Positions 25,320-33,500 of a stretch of DNA of 64,000 bases are shown piece after piece. A program made the translations under genes and the position numbers. Numbering within the stretch: the stretch's first letter is position 1; the number at the start of each line of letters is the position of its first letter. The notes beneath the pieces were generated by a model. The model worked only from the letters and a program-made list of their open reading frames with translations, was not told the DNA's origin and did not search any database. This DNA comes from Pseudomonas grimontii (lineage in GTDB: Bacteria; Pseudomonadota; Gammaproteobacteria; Pseudomonadales; Pseudomonadaceae): assembly GCF_007858185.1 (NCBI RefSeq), contig NZ_VFES01000026.1:1-64000 (forward strand). The letters run 5' to 3'.

Positions 25320-26477
25320 CTAAACGGTTTCGGGGAATGTACCCGGCAGCAAAATCTCGCGATTCACAGCGCGTATATCGTTATAGCCACACAGTGCCAT
25401 CGTCACGTCCAGCTCACGGGCAATGATGTCGAGTGCCTTGGTCACCCCCGCTTCGCCCATCGCGCCCAAACCATACAAATGCGGGCGACCGATCATGGTG
25501 CCTTTGGCGCCGAGTGCCATCGCTTTGAGCACGTCCTGGCCGGAGCGAATGCCGCCGTCCAGCCACACTTCAATCCGCTCGCCCACCGCTTCGACAATCG
25601 CCGGCAACTGGCTGATGCTCGACGGTGCACCATCCAACTGGCGGCCACCGTGGTTGCTCACCACCAGTGCATCGGCACCGGAGTTGGCGGCCAGGCGCGC
25701 GTCCTCCACATCGAGGATGCCCTTGATGATCAGCTTGCCGCCCCAGCACTTCTTGATCCACTCCACATCGTCCCAGCTCAGGCGCGGGTCGAATTGCTGG
25801 GCGGTCCACGATGACAGCGAACTCATGTCCGCCACACCCTTCACATGCCCGACGATATTGCCGAAGCCACGCCGTTGGGTGCCGAGCATGCCCATCACCC
25901 AGCGTGGCTTGGTGGCCATGTTGAGGATGTTCGGCAAGGTCAGCCTGGGCGGCGCCGAGAGGCCGTTGATCAAGTCCTTGTGGCGTTGCCCGAGGATCTG
26001 CAGGTCCAGCGTCAGCACCAGCGCATCCACGCCGGCCGCCTTGGCACGTTCGATCAGTTGCTCGACAAACGCGCGGTCGCGCATCACATACAGCTGGAAC
26101 CAGAACGGCTTGCCGACCTGTTCGGCGATGTCCTCCAACGAGCAAATACTCATGGTCGACAAGGTGTAGCGCAGGCCAAACGCGGCGGCGGCACGCGCGG
26201 TAAGAATCTCGCCATCGGCATGCTGCATGCCGGCCAGGCCCGTGGGTGCGAGGGCCACCGGCATGGCCACGTCCTGGCCGATCATGGTGGCGCGGATCGA
26301 GCGTTCATCGATATTGCGCGCCACGCGCTGGCGGAATTTGATCCGGGCAAAATCGCTTTCATTGGCCCGGTAGGTGCTCTCAGTCCAGGACCCGGAGTCG
26401 GCGTAATCGTAGAACATCCGTGGAACACGTTTTTGCGCCAGCTTGCGTAAATCTTCGATGGTTGTAATCAACGACAT
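25320..26477 (-). CDS. FMN-dependent alpha-hydroxy-acid oxidase/dehydrogenase (LldD/GOX family)
   Basis: A 385-residue TIM-barrel flavoprotein. The N-terminal PRMFYDYADSGSWTE, the FMN-binding PVALAPTGLAGM, the LYVMRDR segment and the active-site HGGRQLDGAPS (catalytic histidine and arginine) are all present, followed by LDGGIRSGQDVLKA and GRPHLYGLGA for phosphate binding. The family oxidises L-2-hydroxy acids such as lactate or glycolate to 2-oxo acids. It lacks an adjacent lactate permease, so the substrate is open. It is divergent from a DeoR-type regulator that may control it. Confidence 0.88.
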   Translation of the reverse strand: MSLITTIEDLRKLAQKRVPRMFYDYADSGSWTESTYRANESDFARIKFRQRVARNIDERSIRATMIGQDVAMPVALAPTGLAGMQHADGEILTARAAAAFGLRYTLSTMSICSLEDIAEQVGKPFWFQLYVMRDRAFVEQLIERAKAAGVDALVLTLDLQILGQRHKDLINGLSAPPRLTLPNILNMATKPRWVMGMLGTQRRGFGNIVGHVKGVADMSSLSSWTAQQFDPRLSWDDVEWIKKCWGGKLIIKGILDVEDARLAANSGADALVVSNHGGRQLDGAPSSISQLPAIVEAVGERIEVWLDGGIRSGQDVLKAMALGAKGTMIGRPHLYGLGAMGEAGVTKALDIIARELDVTMALCGYNDIRAVNREILLPGTFPETV

Positions 26478-26598
26478 CTAGGTCACCTCTCCCTGAACTG
26501 AGCACAGAGAGTAACCGCGCAACAGGTGGGCAACCAGCCATTGCGTTTATATCGACCGCGGACTAATCTCGCACAAACCCGCAAAAAAGCGCATAAAC

Positions 26599-27384
26599 AT
26601 GCACAATACTCATCACGCCATCGACCTGCCTTCCCTGCGCAAACAAAAGATCCTGTTATTGCTGGAGCGCGACGGCAAAGTCACCGCTTCGGAATTGGTG
26701 GACCACTTCGCCGTGTCCCAGGACACCATCCGCCGCGACCTCGGCGAACTCGCCGCCGCCGGCCTGTTGCAGCGCGTGCACGGTGGCGCGCTGCCACGGC
26801 CCAAGGACACCGGCAAGGACTTCTTCACCCGTGTCGGCGAGACCAATGAAGCCAAGCGTCAACTCGCGCAACTCGCCGCCGACCAGGTGGAAGACGGCCA
26901 GATCGTACTGTTCGATTCCGGCTCCACCACCTTGCAGATCGCCCAGTCATTGCCGCGCTCGATCCGCCTCACGGTCGTCACGCCGTCACCGATGATCGCC
27001 ATCGCCCTGGCGGACCATCCCACGGTAAAAGTGATACTCGCCGGCGGCCAACTCAACCCGGCCACCTTGTCTACCAGCGGCCAGGAAAGCGTGCGCCTGA
27101 TCCAGAGTATCAAGGCCGACCTGCTGTTTACCGGGGTGTGCGCACTGCACCCGCAAGTGGGCATCAGCTCGCTGCATTTTGATGAGGTGGCGGTCAAACA
27201 GGCCCTGCTCGACAGCGCCTCCCATGTGGTGGCGGTGACCATGGCCGACAAACTCGGTGCGGTTGAACCGTTTGTGGTGGCGCCGTGCAACCGTATTCAC
27301 ACGTTAATCACCGAGTGGCATGTGCCGAGTGTGGAGGCGTATGAGCGGTTAGGGTTGGAGGTGTTGCGAGTCGATACCGAGTAG
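26599..27384 (+). CDS. DeoR-family transcriptional repressor
   Basis: A 261-residue protein. The N-terminal helix-turn-helix is LRKQKILLLLERDGKVTASE, then LVDHFAVSQDTIRRDLGELA. The C-terminal sugar-phosphate sensor domain has FDSGSTTLQIA and TADLLFTGVC-like segments (KADLLFTGVCALHPQVGIS). Such repressors respond to phosphorylated sugars. It is divergent from the 2-hydroxyacid oxidase gene across a 121-bp gap, which makes that gene its likely target. ATG 26599 gives the family's usual length. Confidence 0.88.
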   Translation: MHNTHHAIDLPSLRKQKILLLLERDGKVTASELVDHFAVSQDTIRRDLGELAAAGLLQRVHGGALPRPKDTGKDFFTRVGETNEAKRQLAQLAADQVEDGQIVLFDSGSTTLQIAQSLPRSIRLTVVTPSPMIAIALADHPTVKVILAGGQLNPATLSTSGQESVRLIQSIKADLLFTGVCALHPQVGISSLHFDEVAVKQALLDSASHVVAVTMADKLGAVEPFVVAPCNRIHTLITEWHVPSVEAYERLGLEVLRVDTE

Positions 27385-27410
27385 GAACAGGGGGTCAAGA
27401 TTGGCTTTTG

Positions 27411-27516
27411 TGGCGAGCGGGCTTGCCCCGCGTTGGGGCGCGTAGCGGCCCCACATAAGGTCACCGCCACTATCCTGCCTAAACGCGGTGGCAGGTTTCA
27501 GGGCCGCTTGCCACAA
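27411..27516. repeat. REP-like palindromes of a second type
   Basis: GTGGCGAGCGGGCTTGCCCCGCGTTGGGGCGCG followed about 45 bp later by CGCGGTGGCAGG and GGCCGCTTGCCAC. These are worn inverted arms of the GTGGCGAGCGGGCTTGCCC type, different from the GTGGGAGGGGG type elsewhere in the window. Confidence 0.5.
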
Positions 27517-27564
27517 AAAGGATGTAGGTGCTCTTGCCGGCGTACTCGGCGTTCAGCTTGGCAA

Positions 27565-27777
27565 TCAGTGCCCCAGCTTGCGCTCGGCCTTGGTAGCCTG
27601 CTCGTTGATGGCATCGGTCTGGCGTTCGGTGTCTTTGATCGAGGTGGGCGTCAACACCTTATCGACGGTTTCGGTCTTTGGATTCGGGCGTTCCAGGGTC
27701 TGGCCTTTGGAGGCTTTTTCAGTGCCTTTCTGAGCGTCTTCAGAACTGATCGGCGCGGGGGTTTTGTCGGCAGTCAT
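27565..27777 (-). CDS. Small hydrophilic protein of unknown function
   Basis: A 70-residue protein beginning MTADKTPAPISSEDAQKG. It is rich in Lys, Thr, Glu and Asp and has no cysteine, signal peptide or membrane helix, so it is probably a disordered cytoplasmic protein. GGAGAG precedes the ATG at 27777. I do not recognise the family. Codon use and the ribosome site support it as real. It lies alone between the DeoR gene and the divergent DJ-1-like gene. Confidence 0.6.
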   Translation of the reverse strand: MTADKTPAPISSEDAQKGTEKASKGQTLERPNPKTETVDKVLTPTSIKDTERQTDAINEQATKAERKLGH

Positions 27778-27979
27778 GGTCTCTCTCCAAGGGGTCGAAG
27801 GCCCACGAAAAAGCGCGGGCACTTATGCAGCAGAGGCCGGTGGATTTGGATAGTTCAAGGAAATTGCCCGCGCCAACCGCCGGCGAAATAAGCGCAAATT
27901 AATTTAAACCTTTGCCGCCCGGACTCGATCCACTCTCCCATATCGCGTCTTTAATCCACCCCTCAGGAGACACTCGATC

Positions 27980-28540
27980 ATGAGTTCACACCTTAACGGC
28001 AAGAAGATTCTGATCATCACCTCCAACACCGGCATCGAGCGCGACGAGCTGCTCAAGCCCCTGGACGCCTTGCGCGGCTACGGCGCCACGGTGACCCACG
28101 CTTCGAGCAAAGGCGGTACCACCCAGACCTTTGTCGGCGACACCGAGAAAGACAAAACAGTGGAGTCCGACGTGCAGCTGTCGGACGTCGTGAGCAGCGA
28201 CTTTGACGCCCTGGTCATCCCTGGCGGTACCGTCAATGCCGACACCCTGCGCCAGGATGCGGCGGCGCTGCGCCTGATCAAGGACTTCACCGAAGCCGGT
28301 AAAACCATCGCGGCGATCTGTCACGGCCCATGGACGCTGATCGACGCTGGCGTGATCAAGGGCAAGACCCTGACCTCCTACAAAAGCGTGCGCATCGACC
28401 TGGAAAACGCTGGCGCGGCTGGATGGGTCGATGCCGAAGTCAAGCAGTGCCAGGCCAATGGCTGGACGTTGATCACGTCGCGCACACCCGATGATTTGCC
28501 GGCGTTCAACGAGGCGATTGCCAAGGCTGTAGCCGGTTGA
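27980..28540 (+). CDS. DJ-1/PfpI-family protein (YhbO-like type 1 glutamine amidotransferase fold)
   Basis: A 186-residue protein with the PfpI fold: KKILIITSNTGIERDELLKP at the N-terminus, the acidic residue region FDALVIPGGTVNADTL, and the nucleophile elbow IAAICHGPWTLID with the conserved cysteine at about residue 114. PfpI/YhbO proteins act in stress survival, as deglycases or glyoxalases in some reports. AGGAGA precedes the ATG. A strong hairpin terminator follows at 28558. Confidence 0.88.
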   Translation: MSSHLNGKKILIITSNTGIERDELLKPLDALRGYGATVTHASSKGGTTQTFVGDTEKDKTVESDVQLSDVVSSDFDALVIPGGTVNADTLRQDAAALRLIKDFTEAGKTIAAICHGPWTLIDAGVIKGKTLTSYKSVRIDLENAGAAGWVDAEVKQCQANGWTLITSRTPDDLPAFNEAIAKAVAG

Positions 28541-28557
28541 ACGGTCCCTGTTGAACG

Positions 28558-28586
28558 TAAACAGGCGCCTCTCGGCGCCTGTTTTT
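28558..28586. terminator. Bidirectional rho-independent terminator
   Basis: AAACAGGCGCC and GGCGCCTGTTTTT form a 9 to 11 bp GC-rich stem with loop TCTC and a T-run on the plus side. The AAA start also gives U-rich RNA on the minus side, so it can end both the DJ-1-like gene and the convergent small membrane gene. Confidence 0.85.
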
Positions 28587-28601
28587 ATTTCCCCAAGCCC
28601 T

Positions 28602-28808
28602 TCAGCTTTTACGCTGCTCCGGCATCTCACGCTTGGGCCCGAACATCGCCCAGGCAATCAAGCCAAACAACGGCACAAAGATCAGGATCACCAGCCACAA
28701 CCCCTTGCTTTCCCAACCACCGGTGCTGCGCAGGACGATATTGATCGCCCACAACTCCAACAGCAGCAGAATCACCGCCAACCCGATCCAGATATATTGA
28801 ATTTCCAT
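28602..28808 (-). CDS. Small PLDc_N-domain membrane protein
   Basis: A 68-residue protein with two membrane helices (YIWIGLAVILLLLELWAINI and GLWLVILIFVPLFGLIAWAM) and a short basic tail KREMPEQRKS. It matches the small phospholipase D N-terminal (PF13396-type) family, which has no catalytic residues and an unknown role in the inner membrane. GGAGG lies upstream of the ATG. It is convergent with the DJ-1-like gene and shares its terminator. Confidence 0.8.
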   Translation of the reverse strand: MEIQYIWIGLAVILLLLELWAINIVLRSTGGWESKGLWLVILIFVPLFGLIAWAMFGPKREMPEQRKS

Positions 28809-29064
28809 GCATCACCTCCTAGGTCGTATGCGTTAGTTCAAGCATCGGCCGCGAGGGTTCATTTAAATTTTCCTGGGTTGTGGAATGCAACGTGCCCTGC
28901 GCCCAACCATGCAACCTGCACGACGGCTACTTCCTCCAATCTTCTTCAACCAGTTGAATTGAAAGACCAATTTAAAATCACTCAAGTTGGTACACCTGAT
29001 GCACCCCTGCACGGGACGAGGCGTGCATATCGACGCGCCCTGAAATTCCCGTGAGGTGTCACCC
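28809..29064. other. Intergenic region upstream of the hemerythrin gene
   Basis: A 256-bp divergent gap that is more AT-rich than its surroundings in 28920-29000. It must carry the promoters of the PLDc_N-like and hemerythrin genes. No REP and no convincing ANR, Fur or Pho site was found. Confidence 0.4.
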
Positions 29065-29541
29065 ATGAATGCCATTGACCTGCTCAAAGCCGACCACGAA
29101 CGCGTGAAGGCCCTGTTGACTCAACTGAGTGAGTCCACCGAACGTGGGGTGAAAAAACGCACTGAGTTGCTGGCCAAGCTGGAAGCGGAAATCAGTCTGC
29201 ACACCAAGCTGGAAGAAGAAATTCTCTACCCGGCGTTCAGAAAAGCCGGCGGCAAGGAACAGGACATCATGTACCACGAGGCCAAGGAAGAGCATCGCAC
29301 CGTCGACTCCCTGGTACTGCCCGACCTGAAGCAAACCGAACCTTCGACCACCGAGTTTTCCGGCCGCGTCAAAGTGGTCAAGGAATTGCTGGAGCACCAC
29401 ATCGAAGAAGAGGAAACCGAGATGTTCCCGCAGGCTAAAAAGCTGCTGGGCAAGGCGCTGCTTGAAGAGTTGGGCGCTGAAATGGAAGCCATGAAAGTCG
29501 CGCATAAAAAGTTGCAGTCGAGCAAGCCGATGGCGGCTTGA
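29065..29541 (+). CDS. Hemerythrin HHE-domain protein
   Basis: A 158-residue four-helix protein with the HHE pattern: DLLKADHERVKALL (first His), SLHTKLEEEILYPAF (His and Glu), EAKEEHRTVDSLV and LLEHHIEEEETEMFPQ. These residues form a non-haem di-iron site that binds O2 or NO or stores iron. In bacteria such proteins protect against oxidative or nitrosative stress. ATG 29065 is preferred over an in-frame GTG nine bases upstream. A hairpin follows the stop, then a small secreted protein gene. Confidence 0.88.
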   Translation: MNAIDLLKADHERVKALLTQLSESTERGVKKRTELLAKLEAEISLHTKLEEEILYPAFRKAGGKEQDIMYHEAKEEHRTVDSLVLPDLKQTEPSTTEFSGRVKVVKELLEHHIEEEETEMFPQAKKLLGKALLEELGAEMEAMKVAHKKLQSSKPMAA

Positions 29542-29554
29542 TCGAGGCAGGACC

Positions 29555-29579
29555 GGAGCCTGGAATTCATCCAGGCTCC
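29555..29579 (+). terminator. Hairpin after the hemerythrin gene
   Basis: GGAGCCTGG and CCAGGCTCC pair perfectly around a 7-base loop, 13 bp after the stop codon. No T-run follows, so it may be a processing or protection hairpin. Confidence 0.45.
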
Positions 29580-29609
29580 TGATACATCCACACGATAGGG
29601 GATTGCGTC

Positions 29610-29888
29610 ATGAAGACCAGATTGTCCCAACGGATTGTGCTTATCGTCGGCCTGTCAGCCCTGCTCTCCGGCCCCGCCCTCGCCGCCTTTGGCGATAACC
29701 CGGAACCTGCCGCCAACGCCTTGAGTGGCGACAGCGCCGCCGGTTCCGCCCTGCCACCGGGGACCTACCCCAGCAGCCCTTCCGACAGCGACAAAAAAAC
29801 CAAGGACACCGCCAAACCGCCGAGCAAACCCGCCAAGCCGGCTGACGCCCCTAAAGACGGCAAGGAAAAACCCCGCTCAGGCAGCTGA
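29610..29888 (+). CDS. Small secreted proline/lysine-rich protein
   Basis: A 92-residue protein with a clear signal peptide (IVLIVGLSALLSGPALA, cleavage about residue 25). The mature part is low-complexity, rich in Pro, Lys, Asp and Ser (for example KPPSKPAKPADAPKDGKEKP), and probably disordered in the periplasm. I do not recognise the function. Its last 12 bases overlap the convergent DUF3079 gene. Confidence 0.7.
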   Translation: MKTRLSQRIVLIVGLSALLSGPALAAFGDNPEPAANALSGDSAAGSALPPGTYPSSPSDSDKKTKDTAKPPSKPAKPADAPKDGKEKPRSGS

Positions 29889-30086
29889 CGGTTCATCCGC
29901 AACCGGCGGCTCGGGTGCAAACCCCCAGTCGCCATGCTCGTACCAGTCATCCCCGATCATCTCGGCCGGGTGCATGGTGCGGTCGGCGCCATTGCCGCAC
30001 GCCAGGTCGGTGGCGGCGCAGTAGCGATCGCAGCCCCAACAAATACGTTCGGGATGCTTGGGGTGCAGCGGAAAAGGCTTGGCCAT
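29877..30086 (-). CDS. DUF3079-family small cysteine protein
   Basis: A 69-residue protein beginning MAKPFPLHPKHPERICWGCD. The PKHPERICWGCDRYC and ACGNGADRTMHPAE segments, with four cysteines and several histidines, match DUF3079 proteins. The cysteines suggest metal binding, which is not proven. ATG 30086 gives the conserved N-terminus; the longer frame upstream is not conserved-looking. It is divergent from the ftr iron operon across a gap with a Fur box. Confidence 0.82.
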   Translation of the reverse strand: MAKPFPLHPKHPERICWGCDRYCAATDLACGNGADRTMHPAEMIGDDWYEHGDWGFAPEPPVADEPSAA

Positions 30087-30189
30087 GCGTGGACTCCCTG
30101 GCGACGAACACTTACTGCAACCTACCCCCATAAAGCTTGTGCGACCTTGACCGGCATCAAGCCTGGCCAAGATGAAATATCCTCGAAAC

Positions 30190-30212
30190 TTGACAAGAAT
30201 CATTATTATTTA
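30190..30212 (+). promoter_or_regulatory. Fur box upstream of ftrABCD
   Basis: ACAAGAATCATTATTATTTA resembles the Fur consensus GATAATGATAATCATTATC over its 3' half (AATCATTATT). It lies about 55-75 bp before ftrA, so the operon should be repressed when iron is plentiful. Confidence 0.65.
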
Positions 30213-30265
30213 CTGCTGACCTTCCTAGACTCGGGTTCTCTCCCCTCACCCGTCAGGAAGCCTCC

Positions 30266-30796
30266 ATGCGTAGCCCTTCTTTGTTGTCCCTTGCCCTGCT
30301 GCTGAGCACCTCCGTGGCGTTTGCCAAGGAGTACCCCATCGGCGAACCGCAACACTGCCCCGGCCTGGAAATCGGCGCGGTGTACCTGCAACCGATCGAG
30401 ATGGCCCCCGCCGGGATGATGCGCGCCACGGCCGATTCGGATGTGCACCTGGAGGCCGATGTACGCGCCACGGCGGACAACGCCCAAGGGTTTCAGGAAG
30501 GCAGTTTCGTGCCCTACCTCAACCTGTCGTTCACCCTGAAGAAACAGGGCAACGACACCCCCATCAGTGGCGACTTCCACGCCATGGTCGCCAACGACGG
30601 GCCGCACTACGGCGATAACGTCAAGCTGCAAGGCCCCGGCAAATACACCCTCACCTTCAGCGTATTGCCGCCCACCGGCCACCACTCCCTGGGCCGTCAT
30701 ACCGACAAGGAAACTGGGGTGGCCCCGTGGTTCGAACGCTGCGAGGTGCACTACGAATTCGTCTACGCCGGCATCGGCAAAAAAGGCGGTTATTGA
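30266..30796 (+). CDS. ftrA: FtrA/P19-type periplasmic iron-binding protein
   Basis: A 176-residue protein with a signal peptide (SLALLLSTSVAFA). The mature part matches the P19/Tp34 family: AVYLQPIEMAP with the metal-binding Met and nearby residues, ADSDVHLEADVRA, DFHAMVANDGPHYGDN and the HHSLGRHTDKETGV histidines. It captures ferrous iron and copper in the periplasm and hands them to the FTR1 permease. It is first in a four-gene operon with overlapping or nearly adjacent genes, preceded by a Fur box. Confidence 0.88.
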   Translation: MRSPSLLSLALLLSTSVAFAKEYPIGEPQHCPGLEIGAVYLQPIEMAPAGMMRATADSDVHLEADVRATADNAQGFQEGSFVPYLNLSFTLKKQGNDTPISGDFHAMVANDGPHYGDNVKLQGPGKYTLTFSVLPPTGHHSLGRHTDKETGVAPWFERCEVHYEFVYAGIGKKGGY

Positions 30797-31119
30797 TGCG
30801 CCGCGCCCTGTTGCTGGGCGGCCTGCTGCTAAGCGGCGCGGCGATGGCGGCGCCGTTGCCCACCTATGAGCTGAGCCTGCGGGACGGCCATTTCGACCCG
30901 CCGCAACTGGTGGTCAAGGCCGATGAGCGTTTCAAGATCGTGCTCAAGAACATCGGCCAAGGCCCGGCCGAATTCGAAAGCACACCGCTGCGGGTCGAGA
31001 AGGTGTTGTCTGCGGGGGTGACCACCTTTGTGGTGATCCACCCGCTCAAGCCGGGGTTGTACCCGTTCTTCGACGAGTTCAACCCACAGTTGCCCGAAGG
31101 CAGCATCCTCGCCGAATAG
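30796..31119 (+). CDS. ftrB: FtrB cupredoxin-like periplasmic protein
   Basis: A 107-residue protein with a signal peptide (LLLGGLLLSGAAMA) and a cupredoxin-like beta fold (YELSLRDGHFDPPQLVVKAD, FKIVLKNIGQGPAEFES, PGLYPFFDEF). No type 1 copper cysteine is seen, so the domain is probably redesigned for iron oxidation or relay in the FtrABCD system. It starts at ATG 30796, overlapping the ftrA stop by one base (TGATG). Confidence 0.83.
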   Translation: MRRALLLGGLLLSGAAMAAPLPTYELSLRDGHFDPPQLVVKADERFKIVLKNIGQGPAEFESTPLRVEKVLSAGVTTFVVIHPLKPGLYPFFDEFNPQLPEGSILAE

Positions 31120-31128
31120 GAGCCGTTG

Positions 31129-31968
31129 ATGAATCAATCGATGTTTATTGTCTGGCGTGAAAGCGTCGAGGCCCTGCTGGTGATCGGCATTCTGCAAGTC
31201 TGGATCAGCCGCCAGGCCGGCCATGCGCAACTGGCCCGTTTCCTCTGGGCCGGGGTGCTGCTGGGGTTGTTGTGTTCGGCCGGGCTGGCCGGTTTGATGC
31301 TCTGGGCCGGTGACACCATGACCGGCCCCCAGGGCGAGTGGCTGCAAGCGGCGTTGACCCTGTTGGCCAGCGGCTTGATGGTGCAGATGGTGTTCTGGAT
31401 GCACCGCAACGCGGCCACGCTCAAACACACCCTGGTACGCGAGGCCGACGAGCGCCTGGCGCGCCAGGGCGGCTGGGGCGTGCTGTTACTGGCGTTGCTG
31501 GCGGTGAGCCGCGAAGGCAGTGAAACCGTGGTGTTTTTGTATGGCGCCGGGGCGCGCCTGCACGATGAGGCGCTGGGCCTTTTCGCCGTCGGCGGTGTGC
31601 TCGGCCTGGCATTGGCGGGGCTCACCGTCGTGTTGTTGCGCGGCAGTCGGCGCTTTATCTCCTGGTCACTGTTCTTCGCCCTCAGCGAGGCGCTGCTGTT
31701 GCTGCTGGGCGGTGCCTTGCTGGTCGCGGCCGTGGACCGTATCAGCGGGCAACTGCTGGGCATGGACATGCCCGAGTGGGTTTACACCGCCTTTGGTGAC
31801 AGCCGCTGGGACAGCAGCACACTGCTCAGTGACAGCCATGGCCTGGGCGCGCTGCTGGCCGACTTTGCCGGCTACCGTGCGGCCCCCAGCCTTGTCACCC
31901 TGCTGGTCCTGCTCGGCAACTGGCTGTGGGTGGGCAACGGCCTGCGTCGCTCCCGGCACGCGGCATGA
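31129..31968 (+). CDS. ftrC: FTR1-family iron permease FtrC
   Basis: A 279-residue inner-membrane protein with seven predicted helices. Both REXXE iron-binding motifs of the FTR1 family are present: WRESVEALL in helix 1 and SREGSETVVFL in helix 4. It moves iron, oxidised by its partners, across the inner membrane. It starts at ATG 31129; an in-frame TTG lies just upstream. The stop overlaps ftrD by ATGA. Confidence 0.92.
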   Translation: MNQSMFIVWRESVEALLVIGILQVWISRQAGHAQLARFLWAGVLLGLLCSAGLAGLMLWAGDTMTGPQGEWLQAALTLLASGLMVQMVFWMHRNAATLKHTLVREADERLARQGGWGVLLLALLAVSREGSETVVFLYGAGARLHDEALGLFAVGGVLGLALAGLTVVLLRGSRRFISWSLFFALSEALLLLLGGALLVAAVDRISGQLLGMDMPEWVYTAFGDSRWDSSTLLSDSHGLGALLADFAGYRAAPSLVTLLVLLGNWLWVGNGLRRSRHAA

Positions 31969-33320
31969 GCTGGTTGCAGCAACTGGGCGATGGCATGCGC
32001 CGCCATGCCCGGCTGATCCGTGCCATGCAATGGGCGGTGGTGCTGGCGTATGCCGTGCTGCTGGTGCTGCCCACCGTGCTGCCGTTGCCGGACAGCCAGG
32101 CGCGCGTGGTGAACAACCTGACGCTGCTCGCGCAATTTATCTTCTGGGGGATCTGGTGGCCGTTCGTGTTGCTGTCGATGGTGCTGTTCGGGCGTCTGTG
32201 GTGTGGCGTGCTGTGCCCGGAGGGTTCGCTGAGCGAGTGGGCCAGCCAGCACGGGCGCGGCCTGGGCATACCGCGCTGGCTGCGTTGGGGCGGCTGGCCG
32301 ACCCTGGGCTTCTGCCTCACCACGCTCTACGGTCAGTTGATCAGCGTGTACGACTACGCCCAGGCGGCGTTGCTGATCCTGGGCGGCTCGACGTTGGCGG
32401 CGGTGGTGGTCGGCCTGTTGTTCGTGCGCGGCAAGCGCGTGTGGTGCCGTTACCTGTGCCCGGTGAGCGGCGTGTTCGCCCTGCTCGCCCGCCTGGCGCC
32501 AGTGCATTTCGCCGTGGATGAACAACGCTGGAAAGCCAACAATGCCCCGCGCCTGCCGCTGCCCAACTGCGCGCCACTCCTGGACATCCGCCGCCTGCAA
32601 GGCGCCAGCGACTGCCACGCCTGTGGTCGTTGCAGCGGGCAACGCGGCGCAGTGCAACTGATCGCCCGCTCGTGCAATCAAGAGATTCTGCAGGCGCCCC
32701 ATCAACCCGGCTCGCCGTGGGATGCGCGCCTGCTGCTGTTTGGCGTGATCGGCCTGGCCATGGGCGCGTTCCAATGGACCTTGAGCCCGTGGTTTATCGC
32801 GCTGAAACAGACACTCGCCGAATGGCTGGTAAGCCGCAACTGGATGTGGCTGTTGCAAGACAACGCCCCCTGGTGGCTGCTCACGCATTACCCGCAACTC
32901 AACGACAGTTTCAGCTGGCTCGATGGCCTGTGCATCGTGCTGTACCTGAGTGGCAGCTCACTGCTGATCGGCGGTGGCTGCTGGCTGCTACTGCGCCTGG
33001 CCGCGTCTGTGGCGGGAGATCGTGCCCTGTTTTGGCCCCTGGCGCTCACGCTCACGCCCCTGGCTGGTGCAGGGTTATTCCTGGGGCTGTCGGCGACGAC
33101 GGTGAAGTTGTTGCGTTATGAGGGCTTGGCATTGGCATGGGTGCAACCGGCGCGCGCACTGATGCTGAGCGCCGCGATTGGCTGGTGCTTGTGGTTGGGG
33201 TGGCGACAGCTCCAGGGGCTGGAAACCCGGCGCCGTTGCCTCGGGTGGTTGTGCGTACTGCTGAGTAATGGGCTGGTGGGGTGTGGCTGGTGGTTGCAGT
33301 TCTGGGGGTGGGCTGGCTGA
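31965..33320 (+). CDS. ftrD: FtrD polyferredoxin-like membrane protein
   Basis: A 451-residue membrane protein with several helices and cysteine motifs of the NapH/NosR type: CGVLCPEGSLSEW, CRYLCPVSGVFALL and DCHACGRCSGQRGAV. These bind 4Fe-4S clusters and pass electrons across the membrane, which in FtrABCD systems is thought to recycle the FtrB partner during iron oxidation. ATG 31965 overlaps ftrC by ATGA. The C-terminal third is extra hydrophobic helices without cysteine motifs. Confidence 0.88.
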   Translation: MSWLQQLGDGMRRHARLIRAMQWAVVLAYAVLLVLPTVLPLPDSQARVVNNLTLLAQFIFWGIWWPFVLLSMVLFGRLWCGVLCPEGSLSEWASQHGRGLGIPRWLRWGGWPTLGFCLTTLYGQLISVYDYAQAALLILGGSTLAAVVVGLLFVRGKRVWCRYLCPVSGVFALLARLAPVHFAVDEQRWKANNAPRLPLPNCAPLLDIRRLQGASDCHACGRCSGQRGAVQLIARSCNQEILQAPHQPGSPWDARLLLFGVIGLAMGAFQWTLSPWFIALKQTLAEWLVSRNWMWLLQDNAPWWLLTHYPQLNDSFSWLDGLCIVLYLSGSSLLIGGGCWLLLRLAASVAGDRALFWPLALTLTPLAGAGLFLGLSATTVKLLRYEGLALAWVQPARALMLSAAIGWCLWLGWRQLQGLETRRRCLGWLCVLLSNGLVGCGWWLQFWGWAG

Positions 33321-33340
33321 TGTGCAGCGATGCACATGGG

Positions 33341-33404
33341 AGGTAGTGTCAGTTGATGCAGTTGTTACTGACCCACCGCCATCGGGAGCAAGCCCCCTCC
33401 CACC
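33341..33404. repeat. Single REP arm after ftrD
   Basis: GTCAGTTGATGC-type spacer followed by CCGCCATCGGGAGCAAGCCCCCTCCCAC. It is one inverted arm of a doublet; the left arm is lost or worn to TGGGAGG at 33329-33335. The following 82-bp repeat and REP doublet fill the rest of the 297-bp gap, which holds no gene. Confidence 0.7.
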
Positions 33405-33405
33405 C

Positions 33406-33487
33406 TTAACCGAGTACACCAGTCACAACTCCGGTCGGCTCGAAGACTGCAAAAGCCAGAGCAAAAGCAGACCGAGGTCTACCTGAT
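33406..33487. repeat. 82-bp intergenic repeat, copy 1
   Basis: It starts TTAACCGAGTACACCAG and ends GACCGAGGTCTACCTGAT. A similar 82-bp sequence of the same length and orientation follows a REP at 61660-61741, and a worn start is seen at 38433-38466. No reading frame or known family was recognised. Confidence 0.7.
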
Positions 33488-33500
33488 ATATGCAGATCCA

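Noticed and set aside
28920..29060. Possible ANR or Fur site before the hemerythrin gene.
   Set aside because: Only half-site-level matches (for example TTGAATTGAAAGA); not better than expected in AT-rich sequence.
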